Shown piece after piece: positions 52,582-60,838 of a stretch of 64,000 nt of DNA. Made by a program: the position numbers and the translations under genes. Source of the stretch: Pseudoxanthomonas indica (GTDB lineage Bacteria; Pseudomonadota; Gammaproteobacteria; Xanthomonadales; Xanthomonadaceae); assembly GCF_900167565.1 (NCBI RefSeq), contig NZ_FUZV01000002.1:744001-808000 (forward strand). Direction: 5' to 3'. Every line of letters starts with the position of its first letter. Positions within the stretch are counted from its first letter, which is position 1. The notes under the pieces were generated by a model that ran no database searches, was not told the origin of the DNA, and saw nothing but the letters and a program-made list of their open reading frames with translations.

Positions 52582-53978
52582 ATCCCGTCGCTTGGCTTTG
52601 CCGTCGCCGTGGCCGGTTCGCCCAGCGCGAACTCGGCCGCGTGCCGCAACATGCTGGGAGAGATGTAGCGGCGGTGCGCGGCCGCGATGGTCGCCATGTA
52701 GCAGCGGCCAAACAGGTTCGTGCACTGCACGCGGGTGCCGAGGCTTATCTCGATGCGGCCATTGTCCAGCAACTGCACGCCGACGCAGGAACGGAACCGC
52801 AGATGGCGGTCGTCGGCACCCAGAATCACCTGGGCACGCCGTCCATCGGCATCAATCTTCTGGACGAGGACTGGATAGCGGCCCAGGAAGAGACTGTCGC
52901 GCTGGTCCGAAAGCAACGATGACACCGGACATCCCAACGGCGACGTGCGCAGGCGCAAAGGCCGCACCAGTACGTTGCGCAGACGCATCAACCAGGTGAC
53001 GCCGGCAGGCCGCTGCTGCAGGAAACCGTCCAGCACCTGCGCCAACCAGTCTTCCGCGTTGCGCCGCGTCGGGACCGCTTGAGTGAGGACGAAGCTGTCA
53101 TCGTGGTGATGCGCGGGCAGTTCGCCCGCCAGTAGCGAATCGGCGGGCGTGGCGGGCATCGCCTGTACGGGTATGCGGCGCGCGCTGATGAAACCGCCGG
53201 CGTGCCGGCACAAACCGATCCACGCCCGCAGCCGCCCGCTGGCGGCGCGCGCGTGCGCGCACAGCGCGGCGATGGCGCTGTCTGCTGGGGCTTCCAGCGA
53301 CAGTGAAATGGTCGGCGTCATCGCATCATCGGCGGAGCGCGAGGCGGCCACACGGGCCACTACCTCGGGCAACAACTCGGTCAAGGACGCCAGGTTGGCC
53401 GTGCCTGCCGCGACCTGTTGTCGCTCGCTGTCTGTCAGCGGTCCACCGAGCTCGTTGGTGTGGCAGGACAGCGCGAAGAACACGGGATGCCGCGACGACG
53501 TCCGCAGTGGCGCGAACTGATGCCAGGCGCCGTCGCCAAAGCGCACGGTGAACAAGCAATCAGCCGGCAGCCTTACCTGGCGCAGCGCGTGCAGGAAATG
53601 GCGGGGGTCGGCGGCCAGTTGCGCATCGGACGCGGTGGAAAAACGCAGCAGCGCGCCGCCGCTGCCTGTGATGGCGGTGAACACGCGATGCCCGGCGTGG
53701 CGATGGAAGGGATGGCCATGGGCGCCGACTGCGAACGAGTACAACGCGGTGGCATCGCCCTTCTCGATGTCCGGAGCGCCGATGCGCACGGAGGGTTCGT
53801 CGAGCTCATCGATGAACCCGAGATGGCCACGTTGGCGATCGCCCGCATCGGCAATCAGGCGATCGCCTGCGCCATGTCCCAGTTGGGCGACCAGCACCAC
53901 TTCCACCGGCAGTCCGCCGCAGTAGGACGGCAAGCGCGCGCTGGGAAAACCACTGACCCGTTCCGTATTGCGTGACAT
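52563..53978 (-). CDS. Cupin-like domain fused to DUF2867
   Basis: A 471-residue cytosolic protein with two parts. Residues about 20-230 look like a cupin-type barrel, with the metal-motif candidate GHPFHRHAGH (His92, His94, His97). Residues about 300-450 are a DUF2867 domain (WLMRLRNVLVRPLRL, then FLGRYPVLVQ and TRVQCTNLFGRCYMATIAAAHRRY). The junction seems continuous and both parts are in frame. It lies downstream of an ArsR regulator and is probably its target. Function unknown. Confidence 0.75.
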   Translation of the reverse strand: MSRNTERVSGFPSARLPSYCGGLPVEVVLVAQLGHGAGDRLIADAGDRQRGHLGFIDELDEPSVRIGAPDIEKGDATALYSFAVGAHGHPFHRHAGHRVFTAITGSGGALLRFSTASDAQLAADPRHFLHALRQVRLPADCLFTVRFGDGAWHQFAPLRTSSRHPVFFALSCHTNELGGPLTDSERQQVAAGTANLASLTELLPEVVARVAASRSADDAMTPTISLSLEAPADSAIAALCAHARAASGRLRAWIGLCRHAGGFISARRIPVQAMPATPADSLLAGELPAHHHDDSFVLTQAVPTRRNAEDWLAQVLDGFLQQRPAGVTWLMRLRNVLVRPLRLRTSPLGCPVSSLLSDQRDSLFLGRYPVLVQKIDADGRRAQVILGADDRHLRFRSCVGVQLLDNGRIEISLGTRVQCTNLFGRCYMATIAAAHRRYISPSMLRHAAEFALGEPATATAKPSDGIQPALR

Positions 53979-54021
53979 GGCAAGCCTCGCTGCAAAAGGA
54001 AATGTGGTGTGTGTTGGAAAC

Positions 54022-54354
54022 TCAGCGCGCCGGACCGGGCTTCTTCTTCGCGCCAGCCAGCTGTCTGGCCTCGCGCTTTAGCGGTCCGGCGGTTGGACAG
54101 ATTTCAAAGGCGAATCCGGTCAGTGTGTTGACCAGGCTGTCCGGGACCAGGCGGTAGAAAACGAATTGGCCGCGCCGTTCGCTGCTGACCAGGCCAGCAT
54201 TTTCCAGCACGGAAAGATGGCGCGAGATTGCCGGTGCGCTCATCTCGAAACGTTTGCCGATGTCGCCCGCAGTCAGTTCCTGCGCCGACAGGTAGGCCAG
54301 GATTTCCCGGCGAGGGCGCGAGGCAAGGGCTTCGAAGACTTGATCGATGGCCAT
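54022..54354 (-). CDS. ArsR-family winged-helix repressor
   Basis: A 110-residue repressor with the classic start MAIDQVFEALASRPRREILAYL, the HTH AGDIGKRFEMSAPAISRHLSVL and the wing ERRGQFVFYRL. No metal-binding cysteine pair is in the usual place (the single CPT cysteine is in the tail), so it is of the non-metal subtype that often regulates a neighbouring SRPBCC/AHSA1-like gene. It precedes the cupin-DUF2867 gene by 43 bases and carries an AT-rich operator in its own promoter. Confidence 0.9.
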   Translation of the reverse strand: MAIDQVFEALASRPRREILAYLSAQELTAGDIGKRFEMSAPAISRHLSVLENAGLVSSERRGQFVFYRLVPDSLVNTLTGFAFEICPTAGPLKREARQLAGAKKKPGPAR

Positions 54355-54373
54355 GGAACTAAAGAGTTAACGG

Positions 54374-54410
54374 ATTAGTTAAATATCTAATTCATTGGCT
54401 GGCTTGTCAA
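54374..54410 (-). promoter_or_regulatory. arsR promoter with AT-rich operator
   Basis: On the minus strand, TTGACA (54405-54410) and GATATT (54382-54387) are 17 bp apart. The -10 overlaps the imperfect palindrome ATTAG-N8-CTAAT (54374-54391), and a GTTAA direct repeat follows. It is one of few AT-rich islands in the region; the arrangement fits autorepression by the ArsR protein. Confidence 0.7.
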
Positions 54411-54416
54411 GGGCCC

Positions 54417-54442
54417 GAATGAAGAAGGCGCCTCGCGGCGCC
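54417..54442 (-). terminator. Terminator downstream of the cyclophilin gene
   Basis: On the minus strand, a perfect 6-bp stem GGCGCC/GGCGCC with a GCGA loop is followed by the pyrimidine-rich TTCTTCATTC, eight bases after the cyclophilin stop codon. Confidence 0.6.
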
Positions 54443-54449
54443 TCCAGGT

Positions 54450-55364
54450 TCACTTCTTCGGCGACCGCACCGGCAACGGCACATTGCACACATCGATATG
54501 GCCGGCCGGGCGCACGTACCACGGGTCGCGACGATTGCGGCGTGCTTCGGTGGCATCGGTGAAGCTGCGCGAATCGGTGCGCAGCAGTTCCAGCGGCGTG
54601 CGTTCGGCTTCGGGCACGTCGCTGGCCAGGCGGATGGCGCGAATCGGGGTGTAGTCGGCCTTGTCGGCATACATGCCCATCGGTTCCGGGCCGCGCTTGA
54701 GCACGCTCAACAATTCCATGCCCTTGACCACGCGGCCGACCACGGTGATGTTGCGATCCAGTTGACGAGGTGACTGCCCAATCACCACGTACAACTCGGT
54801 GGCGTTGCTGCTGTCGGCGGCGGTATCGCGACCCGCGCCCAAGGTGGCGTAGCAATGCGCCATCCAGGCCTGGCCGGTCTTCGGGTCACGGGCGGCAGGG
54901 AAGCCATCGACAAAGCCCACCTGCGGCGCCCAGCCGTCGCTGTCCGGCAGCACGTCGAACTTCAAATCATCGGCCTTACGCTCGAACTCGGCGGGCAGCT
55001 TGGGCTTGGCGCTGCCCATCGACTTGCGCTGGCTTTCCTCTTCGGTGGGGTCGCCGAACTGCACCACCCAGTTGTCCTGCGAGCGGTAGATCGACAGGCC
55101 GTTCCAGAAGCCCTCATGCGCCAGCGTGCGGATGTTGCCTACGTGCTCCGGCGCAAAGGCCGGCGCCAGTTCGATGATCACGCGTCCGCTTTCCAGCTCG
55201 AGGTAAAGCGTGTTGGCCGGATCCAACCGGCGCCAGTCCTGGGCCGGCGAGGCCTCCAGGATTTCCTGCGCGCTGCGGTATTTGCTCTTCTGCGGCTCGG
55301 CCGCGTGGGCCGGCAAGGTGGCAAAGGCCAGGGCGGAGGCGAGCAGGGCGAGGCGCAGGGTCAT
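54450..55364 (-). CDS. Cyclophilin-type peptidyl-prolyl isomerase, exported
   Basis: A 304-residue protein with a signal peptide (about 1-21, AHA) and a cyclophilin fold extended by insertions (about 50-260). Recognisable stretches are [39 protein letters not shown], and [28 protein letters not shown]. It would isomerise proline bonds in the periplasm. It contains an unusually long loop between the two halves and a ~45-residue C-terminal tail, making it longer than typical PpiA. Confidence 0.88.
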   Translation of the reverse strand: MTLRLALLASALAFATLPAHAAEPQKSKYRSAQEILEASPAQDWRRLDPANTLYLELESGRVIIELAPAFAPEHVGNIRTLAHEGFWNGLSIYRSQDNWVVQFGDPTEEESQRKSMGSAKPKLPAEFERKADDLKFDVLPDSDGWAPQVGFVDGFPAARDPKTGQAWMAHCYATLGAGRDTAADSSNATELYVVIGQSPRQLDRNITVVGRVVKGMELLSVLKRGPEPMGMYADKADYTPIRAIRLASDVPEAERTPLELLRTDSRSFTDATEARRNRRDPWYVRPAGHIDVCNVPLPVRSPKK

Positions 55365-55503
55365 GGGCGGTCCGGTCCGGTGGCGTGTGAAGGCGTCGAT
55401 TCTACGCAGAGTCCCGGTGGCGCTGTCTCCCTTTGCCGGGGCCGCAGCGGGCCGTGGGCAGAAGTAGCCATGACTACCTGCACATTCGCTATACCCAAGT
55501 TCG

Positions 55504-55527
55504 CACTAGTGTTGTCTCCAAGCTAGT
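55504..55527. promoter_or_regulatory. Inverted repeats before the padR gene
   Basis: CACTAGTG (55504-55511) is a perfect 8-bp palindrome, and its ACTAG half is met again in inverted form as CTAGT (55523-55527). The site lies just before the AAGGAGG ribosome site of padR and could be the PadR operator, though it does not match the usual ATGT-N8-ACAT form. Confidence 0.4.
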
Positions 55528-55541
55528 CAAGGAGGCGCGCC

Positions 55542-55907
55542 ATGGTCGATGTGGATGCCCAATTGAAGAAGTTCCAGAAAGAGCTCAGCGCCGGTACGGT
55601 CTCGCTGGCCCTGCTGGCGGTGCTGGCCCGGGCCGGGGAACCGCTGTACGGCTACCTGATCGCCAAGCAGTTGGAGCGGGTCGGGGAGGGCGTGCTCAGT
55701 GGCAAGCAAAGCGCGCTTTACCCGGTGCTGCGCAACCTGGAAGGCGGGGCCCTGCTGGAGAGTTTCGTCGAACCCTCGGTCTCGGGTCCGCCGCGCCGCT
55801 ATTACCGTATTACCGAGGCAGGGCGGCAGACCCTGCAGACGTGGGCGGCCGCCTGGCGCGCCACCCGCGATTCCGTTGATTCCGTCCTGACGGGGATAAC
55901 CGCATGA
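55542..55907 (+). CDS. PadR-family transcriptional regulator
   Basis: A 121-residue winged-helix protein: ALLAVLARAGEPLYGYLIAKQLE forms the first helices, LSGKQSALYPVLRNLEGGALLES the recognition part and SGPPRRYYRITEAGRQTL the wing. An excellent AAGGAGG ribosome site precedes the ATG. Its stop overlaps the start of the next gene by four bases (ATGA), so the pair is translationally coupled. PadR regulators often repress adjacent membrane-protein genes. Confidence 0.92.
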   Translation: MVDVDAQLKKFQKELSAGTVSLALLAVLARAGEPLYGYLIAKQLERVGEGVLSGKQSALYPVLRNLEGGALLESFVEPSVSGPPRRYYRITEAGRQTLQTWAAAWRATRDSVDSVLTGITA

Positions 55908-56821
55908 ACATCGAATCCGCTCCGCGTCTTCCCACCACCATCCCCGAGTACCTGGAACAGCTGCGCGCCGCATTGGCGGGTTCGGACCCGGCGCTGATCC
56001 AGGACGCGCTCTACGACGCCGAGGAATACCTGCGCTCGGAACTGTCCGAACAGGCCGGCAAGAGCGAGGCCGAAGTGATCGCATCGGTGGCCGGCAGTTA
56101 CGGCGCGCCGGCCGAGGTGGCCGATATCTATCGCGACACCGAAGTGACGGTGACCCGCGCCCTGAAGCCGCCGGCGCCGCCCAAGCGCGAATCGTTGATC
56201 GGCCGCTTCTTCGGCGTGGCCGCTGATTCGCGCACCTACGGCGCGCTGTTCTACATGCTGCTGTCGTTGGCTACCGGCACGTTCTACTTCACCTGGGTGG
56301 TGACCGGCGCGAGCCTGTCGGCCGGCCTGATGATTCTGATCGTCGGCATCCCGCTGCTGATGCTGTTCCTGGCTTCGGTGCGCCTGCTGTCGTTGGTGGA
56401 AGGCCGCATCGTCGAGGTGCTGCTGGGCGAACGCATGCCGCGTCGTCCGCTGTACACGCAGCGCGACAAGCCGTGGATGACCCGCATCGGCGAGATGTTC
56501 ACCGACCGCCGCACCTGGACGGCCATGCTGTACTTCTTGTTGATGATGCCGTTGGGCACCGCGTATTTCAGTGTCGCGGTCACCTTGTTGAGCCTGGCCC
56601 TGGGTCTGGCCGCCGCCCCGCTGGCGCTGTTCCTGCCGCACTCCTGGGACATCAACTTCGGCTTCTGGTCGGTGGGCGATCCCGGCATGTACTTCGCGGT
56701 GCCGCTGCTGTTCGTGATTGGCGTGTTGCTGCTGTTCGCCACCATGCATCTGGCCCGTGGCATCGGCAAAATCCACGGTTGGTTGGCCAAGCAGTTGCTG
56801 GTGAGCAATCCGGTGGTGTAA
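55904..56821 (+). CDS. Putative sensor-domain membrane protein coupled to PadR
   Basis: A 305-residue protein. The soluble N-terminus (about 1-95; EYLEQLRAALAGSDPALIQ, DALYDAEEYLRSEL and AEVIASVAGSYGAPAEVAD) resembles the DUF1700-like region that accompanies PadR regulators. Four to five hydrophobic helices follow (about 110-165, 200-235 and 255-285), with a cytoplasmic loop VEGRIVEVLLGERMPRR in the middle. It probably senses envelope state and acts with PadR, but this is inference from the paired arrangement. Confidence 0.8.
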   Translation: MNIESAPRLPTTIPEYLEQLRAALAGSDPALIQDALYDAEEYLRSELSEQAGKSEAEVIASVAGSYGAPAEVADIYRDTEVTVTRALKPPAPPKRESLIGRFFGVAADSRTYGALFYMLLSLATGTFYFTWVVTGASLSAGLMILIVGIPLLMLFLASVRLLSLVEGRIVEVLLGERMPRRPLYTQRDKPWMTRIGEMFTDRRTWTAMLYFLLMMPLGTAYFSVAVTLLSLALGLAAAPLALFLPHSWDINFGFWSVGDPGMYFAVPLLFVIGVLLLFATMHLARGIGKIHGWLAKQLLVSNPVV

Positions 56822-56850
56822 CCGAACCGGCACACCTGTCCGCCACCAGG

Positions 56851-56877
56851 AAAGCCCCGCGCAAGCGGGGCTTTTTC
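56851..56877. terminator. Rho-independent terminator after the padR operon
   Basis: Stem AAGCCCCGC/GCGGGGCTT with a GCAA loop is followed by T-rich sequence (TTTTTC), 30 bases after the sensor gene stop. Confidence 0.92.
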
Positions 56878-56970
56878 TTTCCAGTGCGGCGCCGTGGCGT
56901 GCTGCCTGCGCCTTCACCCTGATGTAACCAGTCGGGCGGATCCTGACGCTTCCTCCCGTGGAGCGGCGCC

Positions 56971-58008
56971 ATGAAGATGAAAGCGGTGCGATTCATCCAG
57001 ACGGGCAAGCCGGCGGAAGTGGTTGACCTGCCCAAGCCCACGCCGGGCCCCGGCCAGGTGCTGCTGAAGATCGCCGGTGCAGGCGTCTGTCATTCGGATC
57101 TGCACATCCTCGATGAGCCGCTGGGTTTGTCGGGTCCGTTCACCCTCGGCCACGAGAATGCAGGCCATGTCGCCGCGCTGGGACAAGGTGTCGAGGGGTG
57201 GAAGGAAGGCGACGCCGTCGCCGTGTACGGTCCCTGGGGTTGTGGCCGCTGCCACACCTGCCAGACCTCGGCGGAAAACTACTGCGAGAACCACGCGCTG
57301 CTGGGCACCATGGGCGGTGGATTGGGATCCGATGGCGGCATGGCGGAATACATGCTGGTGCCGTCGGCGCGCCAACTCGTGCCGCTGGGCAAGCTGGATC
57401 CGGTGACCGCTGCGCCGTTGAGTGACGCCGCGCTCACCCCCTACCACGCCATCAAGACCGCACTGCCGATGCTGACGCCGGACGCGAGCGTGCTGGTCAT
57501 CGGCATCGGCGGCCTGGGTCACATGGCCGTGCAGCTGCTCAAGGCGCTCACGCCGGCCACCTTGATCGCCGGCGATATCGATGATTCCAAGCTGGCGCAT
57601 GCGCGTCACCTGGGCGTGGCGCATACGTTCAACACCCGTGACGGCGACGCGGCACTCGAAGGGATAAAGCAGCTGGTCGGCCCGCGTGGTGTCACCGTGG
57701 TGCTGGATTTCGTCGGTGCACAGGCCACCGTGGATCTGGGCGCGCAGGTGGTCGGGCGCAACAGTCGTCTGAGCGTGGTCGGACTGGGCGGCGGCGTGGT
57801 GCATCACGCCGCCAATCGGCCGCCGTACGGGTGTCAAGTCACCGTCCCGTACTGGGGCTCGCGCACCGAGCTGATGGAAGTGATCGCGCTGGCCGAGGCC
57901 GGGCGGATCCAGGTGGACGTGCAGTCGCATCCGCTGGAGCAGGCGGTGCAGGTGTACCAGTGGCTGCGCGAAGGCAAAGTGCGCGGGCGTGCGGTGCTGA
58001 CGCCCTGA
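56971..58008 (+). CDS. Zinc-dependent alcohol dehydrogenase (MDR superfamily)
   Basis: A 345-residue medium-chain dehydrogenase. Catalytic zinc ligands are in GVCHSDLHI and GHENAGHV; the structural zinc site is in GCGRCHTCQTSAENYC. The NAD(P)-binding loop VLVIGIGGLGHMAV (about residue 175) is followed by an acidic AGDIDDSK segment, which favours NAD+ over NADP+. It likely oxidises primary or secondary alcohols. It stands alone between two strong terminators. Confidence 0.92.
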   Translation: MKMKAVRFIQTGKPAEVVDLPKPTPGPGQVLLKIAGAGVCHSDLHILDEPLGLSGPFTLGHENAGHVAALGQGVEGWKEGDAVAVYGPWGCGRCHTCQTSAENYCENHALLGTMGGGLGSDGGMAEYMLVPSARQLVPLGKLDPVTAAPLSDAALTPYHAIKTALPMLTPDASVLVIGIGGLGHMAVQLLKALTPATLIAGDIDDSKLAHARHLGVAHTFNTRDGDAALEGIKQLVGPRGVTVVLDFVGAQATVDLGAQVVGRNSRLSVVGLGGGVVHHAANRPPYGCQVTVPYWGSRTELMEVIALAEAGRIQVDVQSHPLEQAVQVYQWLREGKVRGRAVLTP

Positions 58009-58027
58009 GGTGTTCGCCCTATGAAAA

Positions 58028-58053
58028 AAGCCCCGCGCGAGCGGGGCTTTTCT
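58028..58053. terminator. Bidirectional rho-independent terminator
   Basis: Stem AAGCCCCGC/GCGGGGCTT, GCGA loop, preceded by A-run and followed by TTCTT, between the convergent alcohol dehydrogenase and PHB depolymerase genes. It is nearly identical to the terminator at 56.85 kb. Confidence 0.9.
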
Positions 58054-58076
58054 TGTCTGCGCTGGCCGGCGTTGAA

Positions 58077-59327
58077 TCAGCCCGCCGCCTTGGCGATGAA
58101 ATCCCGCACCTGCGGATACACCTTGTCGCGCCAGCGACGGCCGCTGAAGATGCCGTAATGGCCGGCGCCTTCCACGGTGATGTGCTGCTGGTGATCCGGG
58201 GCGATGCCGGTGCACAGGTCATGCGCGGCAGCGGTCTGGCCCAAACCGGAGATGTCGTCCAGTTCGCCTTCGATGGTGAGCAGGGCGGTGTCGGTGATCG
58301 CCGCCGGATTCACCAGCTCGCCGTTGACCTTCCACTTGCCGCGCGGCAGCAGGAATTCCTGGAAGACCACGCGGATCGTGTCGAGGTAGTACTCGGCCGG
58401 CATGTCGAGCACGGCGTTGTACTCGTCGTAGAAGCGACGATGCGAATCCGCATCCTGCAGATCGCCCTTGACCAGGTTGGCGTAGAAATCCCAGTGCGAC
58501 ATGAAGTGGCGGCTGGGGTTCATCGCGATGAAGCCGGCGTGCTGCAGGAAGCCGGGATACACCGCACGGCCGTGGCCCGGATACGGCGAGGGCACGGAGT
58601 GGATGACGTTGTTCTCGAACCACGACAGCGGATTGCGCGTGGCCAGGCCGTTGACTTCGGTGGGGCTGCGACGCGCATCGATCGGCCCGCCCATCATCAC
58701 CAATGAGCGCGGCGTGTCTTCGCCGCGGCCGGCCATCAGCGAGACCGCGGCCAGCACCGGCACGGTGGGCTGGCACACGCTGATCACGTTGAGATTCTTG
58801 GCGCCGATATGGCGGATGAACTCCTCCACATAGCCGATGTAGTCATCCAGGCTGAAGGCGCCCGCTTCCTGCGGCACCATCCGCGCATCGACCCAGTCGG
58901 TCACGTAGACCTTGTGGTCGCGCAGCAGCGTGCGCACGGTATCGCGCAGCAGGGTGGCGTGGTGGCCGGACAGCGGCGCCACCACCAGCACGACCGGATC
59001 ATCCTTGAGCGCGACGATGTTGTCGGCGTCGTCCGTATAGCGCTTGAAACGCAGCAGGCGGCAGAACGGCTTCTTGATGATTTCCTGTTCCACCACCGGC
59101 ACCGTCAGTCCGTTGACTTCCACTTCGTGGATGTCCCAGGCCGGCTTTTCGTAGTCCTTGCCAATGCGATAGATCAGCTCGTTGCTGGCGGCGATGCGCT
59201 CGGCGCCGGGCAGGTTGGACAGCCAGCTGCCCTGCGCGGAAAAGATGCGGGCATTGGCTTCGGCCATGTACGCCAGCGGCGCCATCCAGGCGCGGCCCAG
59301 CTCATGCCATTGATACAGAAGGGTCAT
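58077..59327 (-). CDS. phaZ: Intracellular polyhydroxybutyrate depolymerase
   Basis: A 416-residue protein of the PHB_depo_C/PhaZ type. The start MTLLYQWHELGRAWMAP is the usual N-terminus. The lipase-box position reads VISVCQPTVP, with cysteine as nucleophile as in intracellular depolymerases; the acid and base are likely in TIEGELDDISG and EGAGHYGIF. The YVTDWVDARMVP block is conserved in this family. It releases hydroxybutyrate from storage granules. No PHB synthase is in the window, so the polymer pathway must be encoded elsewhere. Confidence 0.92.
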   Translation of the reverse strand: MTLLYQWHELGRAWMAPLAYMAEANARIFSAQGSWLSNLPGAERIAASNELIYRIGKDYEKPAWDIHEVEVNGLTVPVVEQEIIKKPFCRLLRFKRYTDDADNIVALKDDPVVLVVAPLSGHHATLLRDTVRTLLRDHKVYVTDWVDARMVPQEAGAFSLDDYIGYVEEFIRHIGAKNLNVISVCQPTVPVLAAVSLMAGRGEDTPRSLVMMGGPIDARRSPTEVNGLATRNPLSWFENNVIHSVPSPYPGHGRAVYPGFLQHAGFIAMNPSRHFMSHWDFYANLVKGDLQDADSHRRFYDEYNAVLDMPAEYYLDTIRVVFQEFLLPRGKWKVNGELVNPAAITDTALLTIEGELDDISGLGQTAAAHDLCTGIAPDHQQHITVEGAGHYGIFSGRRWRDKVYPQVRDFIAKAAG

Positions 59328-59411
59328 ACGGTCAGGATCCGGGGCCAGAGCGGCCATCTGCTGCGGCGCAGCATACCGCATGCCGGGTGAGCCCGGAATT
59401 CGCCTGTTCAG

Positions 59412-60017
59412 CTAGCCCGCGGCTAACTCCAGCGCCGCCGCATCGGCCACCAGCGCTGGCGCCAGCCAGCAATGCGAACCCAATCCGCGCAATCCCTGCT
59501 GCTGGAACTGCTCCCGGTACCAGTTGGCTTTGCGCGGCTGGAAGCCTTCGTGGTCGCCTTCGTACTCGTCCTCGCGGGCGAAGGTTTCCAGGAAGGCCAC
59601 GCCGCCGCACAGCTCGGCCAGGCCGACCAGGCCGCGCTTGAGCTCGCGCGTGGGCACGTAATGCAGCACGTCCGAACAGATCAGCAGATCCACTGGTGCG
59701 CACGGCCGCAGATATTCAAAGTCGCCGAACTGGGCGAAGTGCAGATTGCGTAGGCGACCAAACCGGCGCACGGCGTATTCGCTGCTGTCGAAGCCCAGAT
59801 ACTGCAAGCGTGGACGCAACTTGAGCAGCGGCGCACGCCAGGCGCCTTCGCCGCAGCCGATGTCGAGCACGCTGCGAATGGGGCGTTCCAGGTGGTATTC
59901 GGCGGTGGCAACGGTCAAGGCCACCTTGCGCGCGAGTCGCTGCGGCCCACCGATATCGCCTTCGCGATACCAGCGACGGAAGTAGCCGGCGTCGTAGATT
60001 TTTTCGGGCGGGCTCAT
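59412..60017 (-). CDS. Class I SAM-dependent methyltransferase
   Basis: A 201-residue Rossmann-fold methyltransferase. SAM-binding motif I is SVLDIGCGEGAW (about residues 49-60), motif II includes YLGFDSSEYAVR, and motif IV is LLICSDVLHYVP. The substrate is not predictable. The ATG at 60017 (MSPPEKIYDAGYFRRWYREG) is the family-like start. It is divergent from hemJ (128 bases between starts). Confidence 0.9.
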   Translation of the reverse strand: MSPPEKIYDAGYFRRWYREGDIGGPQRLARKVALTVATAEYHLERPIRSVLDIGCGEGAWRAPLLKLRPRLQYLGFDSSEYAVRRFGRLRNLHFAQFGDFEYLRPCAPVDLLICSDVLHYVPTRELKRGLVGLAELCGGVAFLETFAREDEYEGDHEGFQPRKANWYREQFQQQGLRGLGSHCWLAPALVADAAALELAAG

Positions 60018-60145
60018 GGCGGCGGGCGCGAGGGCAAGGGCGCCTATTGTTCACGCGGATCGCCTGCGCGGGAAGGCCGGCGTTGCTGGCGGTGATCGCG
60101 ACGATGCGGGAGAATCCGCGCTTTACGATCATCGGAGCCCGCCAC

Positions 60146-60577
60146 GTGGACAAGGCCAGCCTGTATCCCTGGATCAAGACCCTGCATATCGTCTTCGTCA
60201 TCGCCTGGATGGCGACGGTGTTCTATCTGCCGCGCATCCTGGTCAACCTGGCTGAAACCACCGGCCAGACCGATGTGCAGGCGCGTTTGATCCTGATGGG
60301 GCGGAAGCTTTATCGCTTTGGCCACAACATGTTTGGCCTGGCGGTGCTCTTTGGTGGCTGGCTGGTCTTTTCGTATCACCTGTGGGGCGGTTGGCTGCAC
60401 GCCAAGCTGACCCTGGTGGCGTTGGTGCTGGTGCACTTCATCCTGTCAGGGCGTTGGTTGAAGGGCGTGGAGAAGGGCAAGCCGTTGCCTTCTTCGTTCA
60501 CCCTGCGGCTGTTCAATGAGGGGCCGGTGCTGGTGTTGATCGCGATTGTCTGGCTGGTGTTGGCCAAGCCTTTCTGA
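60146..60577 (+). CDS. hemJ: Protoporphyrinogen oxidase HemJ
   Basis: A 143-residue, four-helix membrane protein, exactly the length of HemJ, which oxidises protoporphyrinogen IX to protoporphyrin IX late in haem synthesis. The conserved histidine is in WIKTLHIVFVIAWMATVFYL; the lysine is in HAKLTLVALVLVHF. A GTG at 60146 with a GGAGCCC ribosome site gives the right length, while the ATGs further upstream would add a 20-33-residue leader that the family does not have. Confidence 0.9.
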   Translation: MDKASLYPWIKTLHIVFVIAWMATVFYLPRILVNLAETTGQTDVQARLILMGRKLYRFGHNMFGLAVLFGGWLVFSYHLWGGWLHAKLTLVALVLVHFILSGRWLKGVEKGKPLPSSFTLRLFNEGPVLVLIAIVWLVLAKPF

Positions 60578-60838
60578 CCTGCAGGGGGGGGCGGTCATCG
60601 ATTCAGTCGCCGCGTCTGCGCAGATGCAGGCGAGCGCGCAGGCGCCTGGACCGCTTGCGGTCAGTTAGTTGATGATCAATCAACTTCGATTCATGCGAAA
60701 AACAAGCGCAGCCGGGCCTGCTTTCGTGGAAGCAGAGCAAAATAGGCTGAAATCGTTTCAACGGTCGGATCACATTGCGGACTTGATCGGGTCGATGCGC
60801 GGAACTTAGCGTGCGCGCCCCGATAGTTCAGTCCCCCC
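60578..60838. promoter_or_regulatory. Intergenic region with inverted repeats before the autotransporter gene
   Basis: This 261-bp region has no gene. It holds AGTTGAT-N5-ATCAACT (60667-60685, perfect 7-bp arms) and TGAAA-TCG-TTTCA (60748-60760), the latter close to a LacI-family operator. Local AT content is higher than in the genes on either side, as for a regulated promoter. No regulator is encoded nearby. Confidence 0.45.
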
